Positions 45,329 through 56,909 of a DNA stretch of 64,000 nt are shown here, piece after piece (within the stretch, counting starts at the first letter, position 1; each line of letters starts with the position of its first letter). The translations under genes and the position numbers were made by a program. The notes under the pieces were generated by a model. It saw only the letters and a list, made by a program, of their open reading frames with translations, did no database searches and was not told where the DNA came from. Source of the stretch: Capitella teleta (Eukaryota; Annelida; Polychaeta; Capitellidae); the NCBI GenBank assembly GCA_000328365.1, contig KB301365.1:161542-225541 (forward strand), read 5' to 3'.

Positions 45329-48300
45329 TCAGAAAACACTTGTTTTGTGTTTAATCATAGGAAACATGGGAAGAGACGCTGAGCCATCGTGAGGGACGAC
45401 GATAGTGTTCGGTCGAGGGCCCTGTCGGCTGATTGGGTGCGAATACATTGAGCTGTCACCTGGCAATTTTACTTTTTTGGAAATTGCGCGGATTAGATCT
45501 CTTGTGTGCTTCAAGCTGTACGCTAGGATAAGAAAAAGTCGTAATGATTAATTCACGCAGTTCCTGAGAAACCCACCTTTCAATCGAGCTTTGATTTCTT
45601 CAGAGAAGAAACCACAATCCACCCATTCATCATAATCAACAACAAAATCAAACGCTGTAAGACCTGTCAGGGGAAGGAAATTCCTGAGAAGGTCCTTTTA
45701 ATAGCCCCATGAAATACCTTGGTGGTTTTTGAAGCGCAGATTTGCTCCATGGTTGAGCAGAATGCTGGTAGCGTACTGATTGTTGCACTGGCACGCAAAG
45801 AATAATGGTGTTGCGCCATCTTGGTTGACGGCGTCTAAATCTGCCCCAAATGAGATCAGAGTTTCCAAAACTGAAGTGTCACCGCTCATGCTAGAGGCAT
45901 AGTGCATTCCTCTGCACATATGACAAAAATGAAACAAAGTTTGGTATCTTAAATCTCTTACGTATTTCCCCCGGGGTAAACTGGATTCGGATTGCCTCCG
46001 TTTTCCAAGAGGAATTTCACCGTTTCTGATCGATCTTCCCTGTGGCATAAGATGAATCAGTGTGTATTTTGTCTCAAATGTTCCTCAAACTCACAGAGTT
46101 ATTTGCTCGCTGAGAATTCTCTGTACAAGTAAGTCTTGTTCTCCATTCTTGAACTCAAACCCGTGGTCAATGAGCCTGAAAATGCAATGTCCTTTTTTAC
46201 GTGAGTGATGGTCCAAATACTGACCACTGAGCGCATGGAATGAAATCATTGGCCAGTGCCAGATGAACGATGCTCGGCGGTTTCTTTCCTTCCTCCGCTT
46301 TCAGATCAGCCATGATGGTTTTCTCTTCATCCAGGGATAAGAGAAGCTCAATGATGTCAACGCGACCTTGCATAGCGCAGCAGTGAATAGGAAGCAAGTT
46401 CTGAAATATTGAGAGATTAAAATGAGTCAACCCAAATGAAATCAACCAACCCTAATGTTCCTCAAATTGATTTTAGCCCCGTACTGCACCAACATCTCTA
46501 CACAGCCAACCTCAGACTCCTTGCCTGCCTCTCCGTAGCACTTGACATGCAAAGCAGTGTTGCCTTCAAAGTCCTCTACACTCGGAGAAGCTCCGTTGTC
46601 CATGAGCACCTTGAAAAGCAAAGATTACTGTGAAAATATAATGATCCATCACATGGCACATACTTTCATGGTCTGCACATCGTTGGCTCTGTGCAGAGCA
46701 GTGGCTCCTTTGTAATCCAGAAGATTCACATCCAAACCAATTCCCAGCAGCTTCTGAATTATGTGAATTTGGCCGAAATACGCCGCTGTATGAAGGAGCG
46801 TACTCCCGTTGATGCACCTGAATCAGAAACCGTTTCCAGCAGTATTATAACTAGTGATGGACGAATAGTGAAATTTTCCGAATATTTGAAGCCAAAGCTT
46901 CGAGCAGTCGATATTTCGTCAAATATATACATGTACCCACTCTATAACAGCAAAACAAAATAAGAAGTTGTGCTCAATTAGAGCAATGATATGTGTATGG
47001 TCATCACTTTTAATTCTTTAAAGCACATATTCCTTCCAAATATTGTTGAAGTGTTTATATTTATCTTAAAACTTCAATCATGAAAGTTTGTTCTTCTCAT
47101 TAGAAGTTTGGACAGTGTTGGAGTCGATTTAAAGCATCATTTGCTGATTCCCATCCATTGTTATGCTTTTAAGCATTTAATTACTATGATTAATGCGGGC
47201 GCAGGTACATAGGCGAGTAAACAGAGTGACATGGAGAGTCTAATCAATAAAGGAGAAACTTTATTTTGATATTCGGATTCGTTGAACCCTTTTTATTCGA
47301 AGCCGAAGCTTCAGAGATTAGCCAATATTCGTAGAAATCCAAAGCCGAAGCTTTGCCCATCACTAATTATAACCCTTCCCACCTGCTTCGAATATTGTTG
47401 AACTCTTTGACCTTAGTCACATGATCATTGAGCAGGTTTTCCAGCAATTCATAATTGCCATCCATCACACTAGGAACGAAGGTTGAATAATGTTCGTACT
47501 CAGCTACAAGAAACAAAGGTCAATTATAAGGTCAAAAGTCATTGCTGAAAGTTCACAAATGAGAGATTCTCTGATGTCATCCTGTCTGATTAATTCAAAG
47601 GCCGTACGATCCTTCGGGCCAGTGATATGCACATCACAGCCCCACTCAATCAACAACTGAAGAAGAGTGAACAAATATTGCTTGTAAAAATATTGTATTC
47701 AGAGACTCACATGTGCAATTTTGTAATGTTTTCCCTCAATTGCAGCCATCAAAGGAGTCTGTTTAATTGAGTTCTGAAGATCAATGTCAGCGCTGTTCTC
47801 CAGCAAGTACTCAACCATGTTCTACATCAGTGGATTCATATCATGTAATTATGCATGAAAATGGGAAAATTAAGTGCAAACGAAATCAGGCAGAAAGAAT
47901 CAGGTGAATATAAGAGGACGTTAATTGAAGAGAGAATAATCATTGTTGCAGATAGTTTATGACACATGAAATAATAGAAAAAATAAACTCACATAGAAGC
48001 CCAAGCGACATGCCCAGTGCAGAGCTGTGTCACCAGTGAAGGCCTCTGTTCCATTGATGAATGTTGGCATGGTGCGGAAAAAGACCACCATGCGATGAAT
48101 AGCGTCAAATTCATTTTCTTTAACGGCTCTCATAAAAGATTTCTGCCATGTGGTCATTGTACTTGGAAACACTTGGTAGAGAAATACAGAATCGGTGTGC
48201 ATGGTTTTGTTCCGAGACAATGATTCAATGTAGATCTAAGTCACATCAAAAGAAGATCAGCTAGGATCTGAAGCAAAGTTATTTAGCTCACCTCGTACTG

Positions 48301-51300
48301 AGGGAACTTCTTTGCTATGACCTCGCCAGCATATTTCTGAGGAATTCGAAGAATTTGCCTGATGGTGGGGCCTGCATAAAACATTATGGTTCAATTGAAC
48401 AGCAATTCAATTAATTTTCACACCTTTTCTTTTGCTGGTGAAATCGTCCATGAATTCGCCCGTGTGCACATTCCTCAGCACAATGCGCTTGTTCTCACTT
48501 ATGCTTTCCCTGACGTCCATCAAGTAAAAACCAGAGCCATTTGTCAATGTCTGAATAAATCATCGCAATATTAGATCTTGGAAATAATTAAACTTGAATT
48601 TTACCAAGTTGACACCAGCAGCCAAACACAGGTCATTGATGGTGATGTTGCGAGGGACAACAAAATAGTCAAACTTGAGATGAATTTTCTGTCGAATAGC
48701 TTTGTGCGTCTGTTATTTAAAGGAAACCTACATGATATGCACTAAAAAACCAAGATCCCTCACTTGACGCGAAATCTCTTCAACATGCTCAGCCCATTTG
48801 AAGCAGAAGTCTATATCAAAGCGTCTCTCTATTTTATCCAGAGCTTTGAAGAAGAAAAAAAGCAGATGAACGACAGTACAATTTATGAATAATTGACTAA
48901 CATTTCTTAATGTTCTCCAAGTCTTTCTTCAAAGCAACCTTGTGGTGTTTTTCCTCCTCAGAGCATGATAGATTAGACACAAGTTTGTCGAGTTCAGCTT
49001 GTTTCTCTTTTGTGACATTTTTCAGGTGAACCTATAAGCAACAGGGTCATCAGTTCACCCATATGAATTCTGATAATACTCACCACTCGATTTACGACTG
49101 CTTTTGACTGCCGATACTTGAAAGCAATCATGAAGAAATTGCACATATATGCACTCAACGCCATTGGGTCTCCCTGAAAGACCACAACTCACTGTACATA
49201 AGCGCTTTGATAGTAAAAATTCAATGCATAAGAAAGGGAGCTGAGATTAATAAAAATTTACAAAAATGGAACCTCAGTGAAATCCTCAGAGTCAGTCAGT
49301 GTGTCAATGTAGAACATCTTCTCCATTGTTCGGATCACTGTATTGATCGTCCAACGATCGTTCAAGAAAACTTCAGTTGTGAAAAGGTTTGGAATAAAGG
49401 TATTTAGCAGAGCACAAAGAACGCGACTGTCGCTCAGATCATCAATACTCTGCAAAAGAAGAGGGAACATATTCATGCATGCAGGAGAGGGGAACTCCCA
49501 GTTATATTTTAACCAGTTGCCCTCGCAAAATTAACAGCAAAGGGTAAACCACATGGCAAGGGGCCAGCCCAGATAATGAACTGTAATAGCCAATTAACTA
49601 TACAGTGCTTATTCTAGGAATTTCACAGGGTTCTTCTAAAAGATTGAGGGCAAAAAAATTATAGGGAAGCTTAGCCTATTCGTCTGCGGCGATCTCAGAT
49701 CTCTATGTATATGAGAATATCCAGACGGCTTTCTGTCTAAGGAAAGCTGTTTCAAAGGCACAGAAGCATGCCCACAACATGCACCACTAGGGAGGGTCAG
49801 GGGCTTGCTTCCCCGGGATTTTTTTCTAAAAAAGAGCAGCAAAGTCCAAAATCTGGGCAGTTTGACTTACTTATAAAAATCACCAAAACCTCACCAACCA
49901 TGAAGACAGTTTGTCTTTTCCAAAGACATTTAATGCATACAATTGATATGTGATTTGTAAATATTTCAGAGGCGACGCTTCTTCTGGCGATACCAATCAC
50001 TGGCAGCTTCCTCCCAGGGAAGCTCAGTTTACTATATTGGGCACCAGAAAAAAAAGCATTATGGTTATACTCACTACATTTTGGCATTATAGCTCCTTTT
50101 GAAACTAGAATTATAGTGTTGCGTCTTCATGAGTTATAGCCCTCGTAATGTGGCGGGTGCATCAATGGAGCCAGTTACCCATTATTATCCTTGTAACCAA
50201 GGATATCAGCCATTTAACCTTGATAACATCTTGTCACATTTTTGTAAAATTCGTTACATATCAAAACGTTCAACATTCAGTTGAGCAAACAGTAAATGTA
50301 GGTGTGATCATCGCTGATCAAGCTTCCTTGACTCAGGCAAATTGTTTCCATGCCACAAATGAATAACTGCAATGACCCACTCAAAATTTGTCACACTTCC
50401 ACGGACAAGATAACCTGTAACTCATATCATAGTAATTCAATTAGTTTTTAACAGCTTTCAAGATGTCCTTGGCTATTAAATGGCTTCGTGTTGAAGGTAA
50501 GTGACATAACATACAAGGACATTTTCTGGTACAGTCTTCATAGAAAACTAAATTGTGAGCCTTTTAGAGGCCAGATTTCATTGAGACTCAAAGAAGGGCC
50601 ACAGGCCGAACCGAGAGCCCTCGCAGGCCGGATCCAGCCCGCCGGCCACCAGATGCCGACCCCTGGTTAAGGGTGAACATGATTGAGTGTGATTAAATAA
50701 ATAACCACATCTCATCATCAGTAAATCCTCTGAGATCACTTACTGTGATGTGCAGTTTACGACCCTCAGCCACCGTCTGAAAATATAAGAGATATCGTGA
50801 TGGACAAAGAATGAAGAAGCATGAAAATTTCAGGATTTTGAATATTACTCACCTTTAATTGCTTGTTTAGCAGATCAATGATGCAAGCGTCAGGCGATGG
50901 ACGTTTGCCGTCTTTCCTACTGTCCTGTTTGAATTTCTTCATGAAGTCCGATCGTGGAAATGGCTCATAATTCTCCATCTCCTCATCCTTGAAATTGAAA
51001 AAAAAAAAAAGCATAAAAAACCCACATCAAAACCGATTAAACATGAGCTTGGCATGATCTCAAAGGCTGGAGCTCCATCGTACTAACATTTTCCTCAACC
51101 CTCTCTGTAATCACAGCAGAAACGCCAAATCCAGACAGAAGAGATGTTTTAGTTTTCGTCTTTGCCTTCTTCTTGCTTGGCGGAGGTTCAGGAATCCACT
51201 GCATAATAAATATGTTGTGATAGAAAAAATTGCATCATGCATGAAGCTTACGGTGAACGGAACTTCTGTGATGATTTCATCATTCTCATGTTGAAGATAC

Positions 51301-51864
51301 TCTGCGCGATCCCATAAGAACCAGATATCGTGACAGACTAATCGCCAAAGCAATTGGAAAACCTAAAAAAGAAATGCAAACAACTACCACAGCCAAAGCA
51401 ACTGATGAAACAGCTGATATTCAAATATAATTGCATGTTTATAATTAGGAAGTATGACTTACATGATCTGCGCTTCGCATCGCAAATAAACGAGTGTCAA
51501 CGTAGACATCATCAGGAATTACTTTGCTGCAAGGAAATATAAATACAGAGGGAAGAGAACAGGAACCATTATTCCAACCTCTTCTTCAGTTCCTCAATGA
51601 TCCATTCAACTCTCGTAATTTTCTGTTGCTGGGTCAAACTACAAGTAATAACTATATCGGGCGTTTCTAGGGAACATAAAAAAAATCTGACCCCTCAAAA
51701 GTGTCCAAGCGCTTGACCTGGCGTCCCGTGATACTATGAAGCAGAACTTTCATGTTCGTGCCGGTCAGGAGGTCCATGAGGACGTTATTCATCAAATGGC
51801 CGTACGGCTTCAGGCGAAGGTTCACCCATGCCGTGAAGCCACGGATGCGCGTCTTCAATGACAT
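45329..51864 (-). CDS. Protein with two CH-like regions and ankyrin repeats, uncharacterised
   Basis: 26 coding exons in transcript order: 51864-51692, 51638-51579, 51526-51463, 51362-51252, 51198-51088, 50987-50853, 50776-50744, 49449-49273, 49173-49084, 49031-48902, 48843-48764, 48709-48605, 48550-48424, 48371-48292, 48235-47993, 47821-47711, 47656-47557, 47503-47383, 46817-46664, 46609-46451, 46400-46225, 46175-46095, 46039-45962, 45911-45718, 45663-45573, 45515-45329 (3,171 nt, 1,056 residues). The N-terminus (IRGFTAWVNLRLKPYG ... ADHVFQLLWRLVCHDIWFLW) has calponin-homology character. A second CH-like block reads IDDLSDSRVLCALLNTFIP. A charged helical stretch (EKQAELDKLVSNL, EEEKHHKVALKKDLENIKK) and an unassigned region follow. 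From residue about 515 there are some ten ankyrin repeats, e.g. GDTALHWACRLGFYNMVEYL, GSTLLHTAAYFGQIHIIQKL, GATPLFFACQCNNQYATSIL. A cytoskeletal adaptor role is inferred from the domains. The final junction is uncertain: donor GTTTCT keeps a 61-codon open exon, while the stronger GTGGGT would end at KARLKA. Confidence 0.85.
46852..47365. mobile_element. hAT-type MITE with 8-bp target duplication
   Basis: Ends TAGTGATGGACGAATA and TTTGCCCATCACTA are inverted, and the flanks are identical 8-mers ATTATAAC (46844-46851 and 47366-47373). The interior has GAAGCC(A/G)AAGCTT-type sub-terminal repeats at both ends and no coding sequence. It lies in an intron of the CH-ankyrin gene. Confidence 0.9.
49450..50743. 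other. 1.3-kb intron of the CH-ankyrin gene with repeat sequence
   Basis: Much longer than its sister introns. The segment ending at 50665 (GGCCACCAGATGCCGACCCCTG) has the right terminus of a widespread hAT type whose left end is CAGGGGTCGGCA. A matching left end was not found within the intron, so it is a fragment. The remainder is unassigned. Confidence 0.5.
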
Positions 51865-51904
51865 CTTGATGTCACTGTAATGAAGAATCAAAAGACCTAA
51901 GATA

Positions 51905-52290
51905 CAGTAAAACCTGTCTATAATGACGACTCTGGGGACCAATTTATACAGTCCCTTAAGACAGGTGGTCGCCGAATACAGGGTGCATCTTGAGCTAGCT
52001 CAAAACGGTGCATTATGATAATGAACCAGTGGAAAAAGTCATAACGCTTCCACATACATGTATACTAACTAGTATACAGTACTGAGCAGACGGGGGTGCG
52101 CGTTTTGTACGAAGTAGGCTTGAAGGTCGGTGAGGGCCTCCTGGGCCCAGGAAAGAATGACACGTGGTGGATCAAGGCAGCAGGCGTTGGTCGCGTTGTA
52201 CAGCTGATCGCTGAATACAGGGTCACTTACATGTTAAAGTGGTCGGGCAGATTTTAGGGTGGTCGCTTAGGGCAGGTGGTCGCTAACGGC
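51905..52290 (+). mobile_element. pogo/Tigger-like transposon fragment
   Basis: TA followed by CAGTAAAACCTGTCTATAAT and GACTCTGGGGACC matches the terminal pattern of Tigger/pogo elements (CAGTnnAACCTCnnTATAnnGAC). Internal GGTGGTCGC motifs recur to about 52290. No opposite terminus or transposase frame is visible. Confidence 0.5.
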
Positions 52291-53559
52291 CAAGCGTTGC
52301 GCTCGGCATCAGGACTGGGCCCGATGCTGAGCGCCGCATGGTGGGAAACGAAGGAAGAGGGCGTGCCTCCACAGAATAGAACAGCTCAGCTCGGAAGAGT
52401 CCATTCTTTAAAATTTGGGATGATCAATAGCTTATACCTTAATTTTAAGGCTGGATTCATGTAATTATATGAGGGCTTTGTTGCAGCATATGAGGTTAAT
52501 ACTATAATTATACGATGCACAAATTGGTTAGTGCTCTAAAAAAAATAACAAAACGTGCCACTAATCATTTGGTTTATATTCGCCACAATTATATCATTCT
52601 TATTCCCCATTTAATAATCCAAACATGCAAGCAGCCATGCGTTCGTGGGAAACGTGATCCAGAATCATGCATATTCATGAGTGAGATATGCATATTCATA
52701 TTCATAATTCATGAGTGAGATGTGGGGCTAGGTATATGACTGTGTGTATGTAAAGAGAAGTAAAACTTTTATTGCATGAAGACCACATAATTATATTAAT
52801 AATTAAAATTAATTCTTATGCATCACATATTAATTATTAAAGGGAGGGAGAACTGGTTAAAAATGGACTTAATGGAAGCCATTCTCCCATAGGCGCAATG
52901 CTAACCCCGATATTCGGAATGCATTATTTCCTTACGCTTGCATCCAGGCATGGTGTTTTTGGCACGGAATGCTATCAATTGGTGCTATGAGTCAATAGAA
53001 CATCACTTAAAATTTAGTTCCCCATCCCTTTAATAGTCTTTCAATGCTGCTTGTATGCTTGAGTCGACCACTGCCCAAAAGGAATGGGATCATTCGGGTG
53101 TTATAATCTTACAGAGGTGGCTGTTCCATGTCTTGCGCATATATGCTTGATCTTCAATTACTAGGCCCGATGCCAAGTTACTTCCTTAATAATCATGAAG
53201 AAACTTAGTCAGTTAGTGGTTCATGATTCTGTCTTAGTTACATCCATGAGAATGAGGTTCAACTTCAAATTGAAGTACTAGCATAACTGATAATAGGCCG
53301 AATAGAGTATTCCAACTACCGGTATTTGACTACTCGTAAAGGTCGTAAACTGTAAAGTCGTATTACCACTATTACCAGTCAAACTCAAAGGAAAGTTGAA
53401 ACAAATTTACTATCAATTAACATTACAACTTTGAGCAGCTAGAATAGGCGCATAACCCGCAATCTCGTTTAATATGTACAACCGCGGGAGACCATTCTTG
53501 AAACTTACCCACAATTATTGTTCGCAATACGAAATAATCATCGTCACAGCTAATAAAGC

Positions 53560-53650
53560 TGTCACAAACATTCGCAATTTATCACCAATCTGGTCGCCAT
53601 TGTAAACAAAACTTTGGCGCATGCGCAAAAAAATTTTGTTCGTTCAATTT
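53560..53650 (-). promoter_or_regulatory. Probable promoter with NRF1-type and E2F-type sites
   Basis: GCGCATGCGC at 53617-53626 is a full palindromic NRF1-type site. It overlaps TTTGGCGC at 53613-53620, an E2F-type site. Downstream on the minus strand an ATG GCG ACC AGA TTG is followed by a GTGATA donor. Spliced to the acceptor near 51881 it would read MATRL-stop, a short upstream reading frame before the main ATG. This suits a non-coding first exon of the CH-ankyrin gene. Confidence 0.45.
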
Positions 53651-54603
53651 TCTTGAAAAAGCACGACGCTGTTTAAGCAAAGTCATAACGGAGGGAAAGG
53701 GAGAAGCATGAGAGAGAAAGAGAGCAGGGGGGAACGAATTGGGAATCAAGAGTTATTCCGTTATTATTATTTTTTTTTTTCCCTGCTCATTTGGGCTTCT
53801 GCCGTTGTGGGGTTTCAACGTCAGTGCAATTTATTTATTTATTTTGTTCCATTATTTACCTTTGTTGCTCCGTTCACCTATTTTTTTAAGTTTATCGTTA
53901 TGTTTATTTCATGTTTGTTATCTCCTTATGATTTACATATCTTAATTCTCGTTATCTCACTCTATTTACTTATTATTTAATCTCTTGCTCCAAGGACAAT
54001 CCGGTTATTATTTTTAGAGTCCTGATACAGAAGGACTGAAATCTTTTGACCTGACCTGACTTTATCCTTATTTATAATACTGGTACATGTAATTATATTA
54101 TATATTATATTATACACTTATATAAGGCCAATAAATACTTTCACATTGTTCATCATTTGTGATTACATTGGTAATTGTACATATATGAGGGCCCATACTC
54201 CATCTGGGGTCTGCCCTTCCTGTTGCATTATCATCCTTCATTCAAATTTTAAAAAAAATGCACATCTACAAGTTGTGTAATCAATTTCCACAGCTGTATT
54301 TCTACAACCTTGAAAGCCATGCGGAAGTCAAAAGTATCCTTTTATTTCTACACGTAATAATCTAGTAGTATGCTCAAGATTGTTATAATTTTCACAATAA
54401 TCAGATAAACAAGTACCTCAAAATATATTGATCCCTTACTACATTACTACAAAAACAAACTAGAACGCCAAGAGTTGAAAGCATATCGAAAAGATTTTCA
54501 ATTTTTTTATTGACAAAATGGACTTAAAAGCAACAGATACTCTGAGCTGACAATGATGAACAGAAACACTCAATTTTCCGACTTATAGAGATAGCAAATA
54601 CAT

Positions 54604-56573
54604 CTATTCTGGAGAGTGGTCTCCGTTTGCGTGGCGGGCGGGTGTTGCACTCCTGCTTCTGGATCTGCTGTCGGATCGGCTGTAAAAAAAGAAAGAAGAT
54701 TAATGACTAATCCCAAGAGGGGGAGTGGTTGTCATTACCGATCGCGACGTGGGGCCGGGGAAGGTGACCTGGAGTAGCTGTCCCTTTTCCTTTCTGGGGT
54801 TCGGCTCCTCCTCGCAGCGGGTGAACGGGATTTGCGGTCCCTGGAGCGAGATCTCTGACGATCACGACGGTCGTAATCCCTGGACCCACTGAGCGCAGAG
54901 CAGATTAAAAATTGTGTATGATAATATTGCGTGGAGAATTCTCACCGTTGTCTGCGAGGTGACCTGGAGCGAGAGCGTCCTCCTCTGCGTGAGTAGCCAC
55001 CACCTCCACCGCGGTCACCATACCCGCCTCCACGGTCTCCACCGCCATGGCTGCCTCTGTATCCCTCTTTGCAATCGCGTGCCCAGTGCCCACTGCGGTG
55101 GCATTTGTAGCACTCGTCATAAGCCTGCTGAGATGACTTGAATAGATGAAATGAATAAATTTGAGATTTAGAGACACAAACCTGCTGCCTGCGAGGAGCT
55201 CCCTTGGCCCATTCAACAACCATGCTCACTCCTTGGTACTCCCGACCATTCTCCTCTTTCAAAGCATCCTGAGAACACACAAAGAAAATGAGTGTGACAT
55301 TCCTAGGGAAATAAAGCAACCGCGGTCCTTCAGCTACTGAATACATTAGAAAAGAATCGTCTTCTGTTGTTAAAAATGTTCTTACTTGCTTACGTGACAA
55401 AAGGAGTAAGAAGTAAACCGGAGGTTGTTATACCGGACACAAGTGATGCCAGGGAACGCAATGGTGCAGCAGAACTATGGCTTAGGTCAGAGGTCATGGG
55501 CTTAGGCTCTCGACATGGCAAACTTCTAAGGGCACTGGTGGTTGCCGTGGCAATAACGCGGATGCTGAATTGCTGATTCATGGCACGGAAATCACAGCAA
55601 AGGGCATTGGACATGACTGTCAGTCAAACAGAGGAGTCGATCAGAATGCAAGTCATGCTGAGCAGAAGAAAGAATCATGGGGACGCGAGGGAGCTGGAAA
55701 TCCTGGGAAAGAGCATCGCGAAGTAAGGTTAGCATCCATAGATGTCCAACTCCCCCTAGATGAGATTAATCTCCGTCCAGCACACATCCTTGGAATACAA
55801 ATTACAATAAAACAGCAGCTTACAGTACAAGATAATAAATTTGAATCCATACAAATTCAGATAAATTTCTAAGAAAAATGTGAAGAAAACTGACCTCAGC
55901 ATCTCTGTGGTCTTCAAAGTCAAGGAAGGCATACGCTGCGACACAAAAGAGAGAACAAGCAAATTAATAAACCCTGAGTCATTCAGTCAGCACGGAGCTG
56001 TGTTGTTCCACACTCACCCATCTCAGCTCCTGCAAAGAGAAAAAGCGTTAATTAAAAACATGATTGAGAAGGGGTGGACGGCATCATTCTTATGATTCTA
56101 ATTGATCCAATTTGCTGATTTAATAGGCAAAGTAGGCCTCGTTCAGTACTTCGAATACTGGAATAATGATAACCAATTAAACCATCGTCACATAATCATC
56201 GCTAGTCAATAAATCCTTCATTGTAAATACGAGTGTACTTCAGGACTAACACATCACACCCGGTCCGTATTAATCTCGTTCCAAGCCTCTATATTGATAA
56301 TTAGATCATCCCCACAGATTATTGCTACAGAATGCAGCTACTAGCTAAGTTCGTATCATGTCATGTGTTTCAATATTTCAGTATTTGCACAATCATCATC
56401 ATGACAATGTCAAATGTGACAATTTGGTGAAAATTAGGGGAAAAATGCCGACCATATTTGACGTCACAGCGCAGGATTCTGCCATATTTTTCGAATCTAT
56501 CTTCGAGATCTCTGGTTCTTGTGTGTTTGTCAAGTCTCCCGATGAAGAGACTGCCTTGTGAACGACGCGACAT
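54604..56573 (-). CDS. SRSF7: SR splicing factor with zinc knuckle (SRSF7-like)
   Basis: Exons in transcript order: 56573-56453, 56029-56018, 55935-55895, 55268-55182, 55124-54946, 54888-54739, 54679-54604 (666 nt, 221 residues). The single RRM has RNP2 (LFIGRL) and the RNP1 region (AYAFLDFEDHRDAEDAL). It is followed by a CCHC knuckle (CYKCHRSGHWARDC), a Gly-rich linker and an RS domain. RRM plus one knuckle plus RS is the SRSF7/9G8 layout; the symbol is by architecture. It acts in nuclear pre-mRNA splicing and mRNA export. The second exon is only 12 nt (GAGCTGAGATGG) and is needed to keep the RRM frame. The 626-nt intron 55269-55894 contains a candidate poison exon. A minus-strand AATAAA lies at 54506-54511. 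The start codon is 336 bp from the divergent DPM2 start. Confidence 0.93.
55394..55657 (-). other. Candidate poison exon of the SR gene
   Basis: Within the intron 55269-55894, a minus-strand acceptor (TTCTTTCTTCTGCTCAG) precedes a 264-nt block ending at a strong donor (CAC|GTAAGC). Entered in phase 0 from the preceding exon it reads 21 codons and then TGA. Its base composition is richer in GC than the surrounding intron. Premature-stop cassette exons that autoregulate expression are well known in SR genes, including SRSF7. Inclusion here is an inference. Confidence 0.45.
56271..56345 (+). mobile_element. MITE arm (copy C of the foldback family)
   Basis: AATCTCGTTCCAAGCCTCTA, ATCATCCCCACAGATTAT and GCTACAGAATGCAGCTA follow in the same order as in the arms of the element at 9790-9947. 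It lies in intron 1 of the SR gene. Confidence 0.65.
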
Positions 56574-56909
56574 GACTTCTGCAAAAGTGCAAATTCCGAG
56601 TGCTTCGCCTGAAAATTTACCGGAAAAAGAGTGTATCAAAGAGAAATGTTTGAATAGTCAACTCGACCCAAAATATTATCAAATTAAATCAATCATAGAT
56701 TCCTCTTAGGTTCGCACTAATTTTGGATATATTTTTAAAATTAGTAAAAAATATTACTTAAACGGATAAGTGTTGAATTGAATATTGTTCTAGACTTGAT
56801 TCCAAGTCACTTTGTTGAGGGATAATTTGAGGGACGAGTTGTACCAACGGCATTTAACCAGAATTTCGTGGATTCGTCGATGTGTGTTGTTGGAGCTGTA
56901 TGATATTCA
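56574..56909. promoter_or_regulatory. Divergent intergenic region between the SR gene and DPM2
   Basis: 336 bp separate the two start codons, which point away from each other. Both genes are housekeeping, so a shared bidirectional promoter is likely. No TATA box is evident. Confidence 0.5.

Larger units (their letters stand above)
51865..54500. other. 5' region of the CH-ankyrin gene with transposon relics
   Basis: The coding start at 51864 follows an acceptor at about 51881, so a non-coding first exon must lie upstream. The span includes a pogo/Tigger-type end at 51905 and AT-rich DNA. A C/T-rich stretch at 53770-54060 ends in a short TGACC-type repeat (GACCTGACCTGACT) and may be a LINE tail. 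A likely promoter lies near 53610. No other gene was recognised. Confidence 0.5.
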
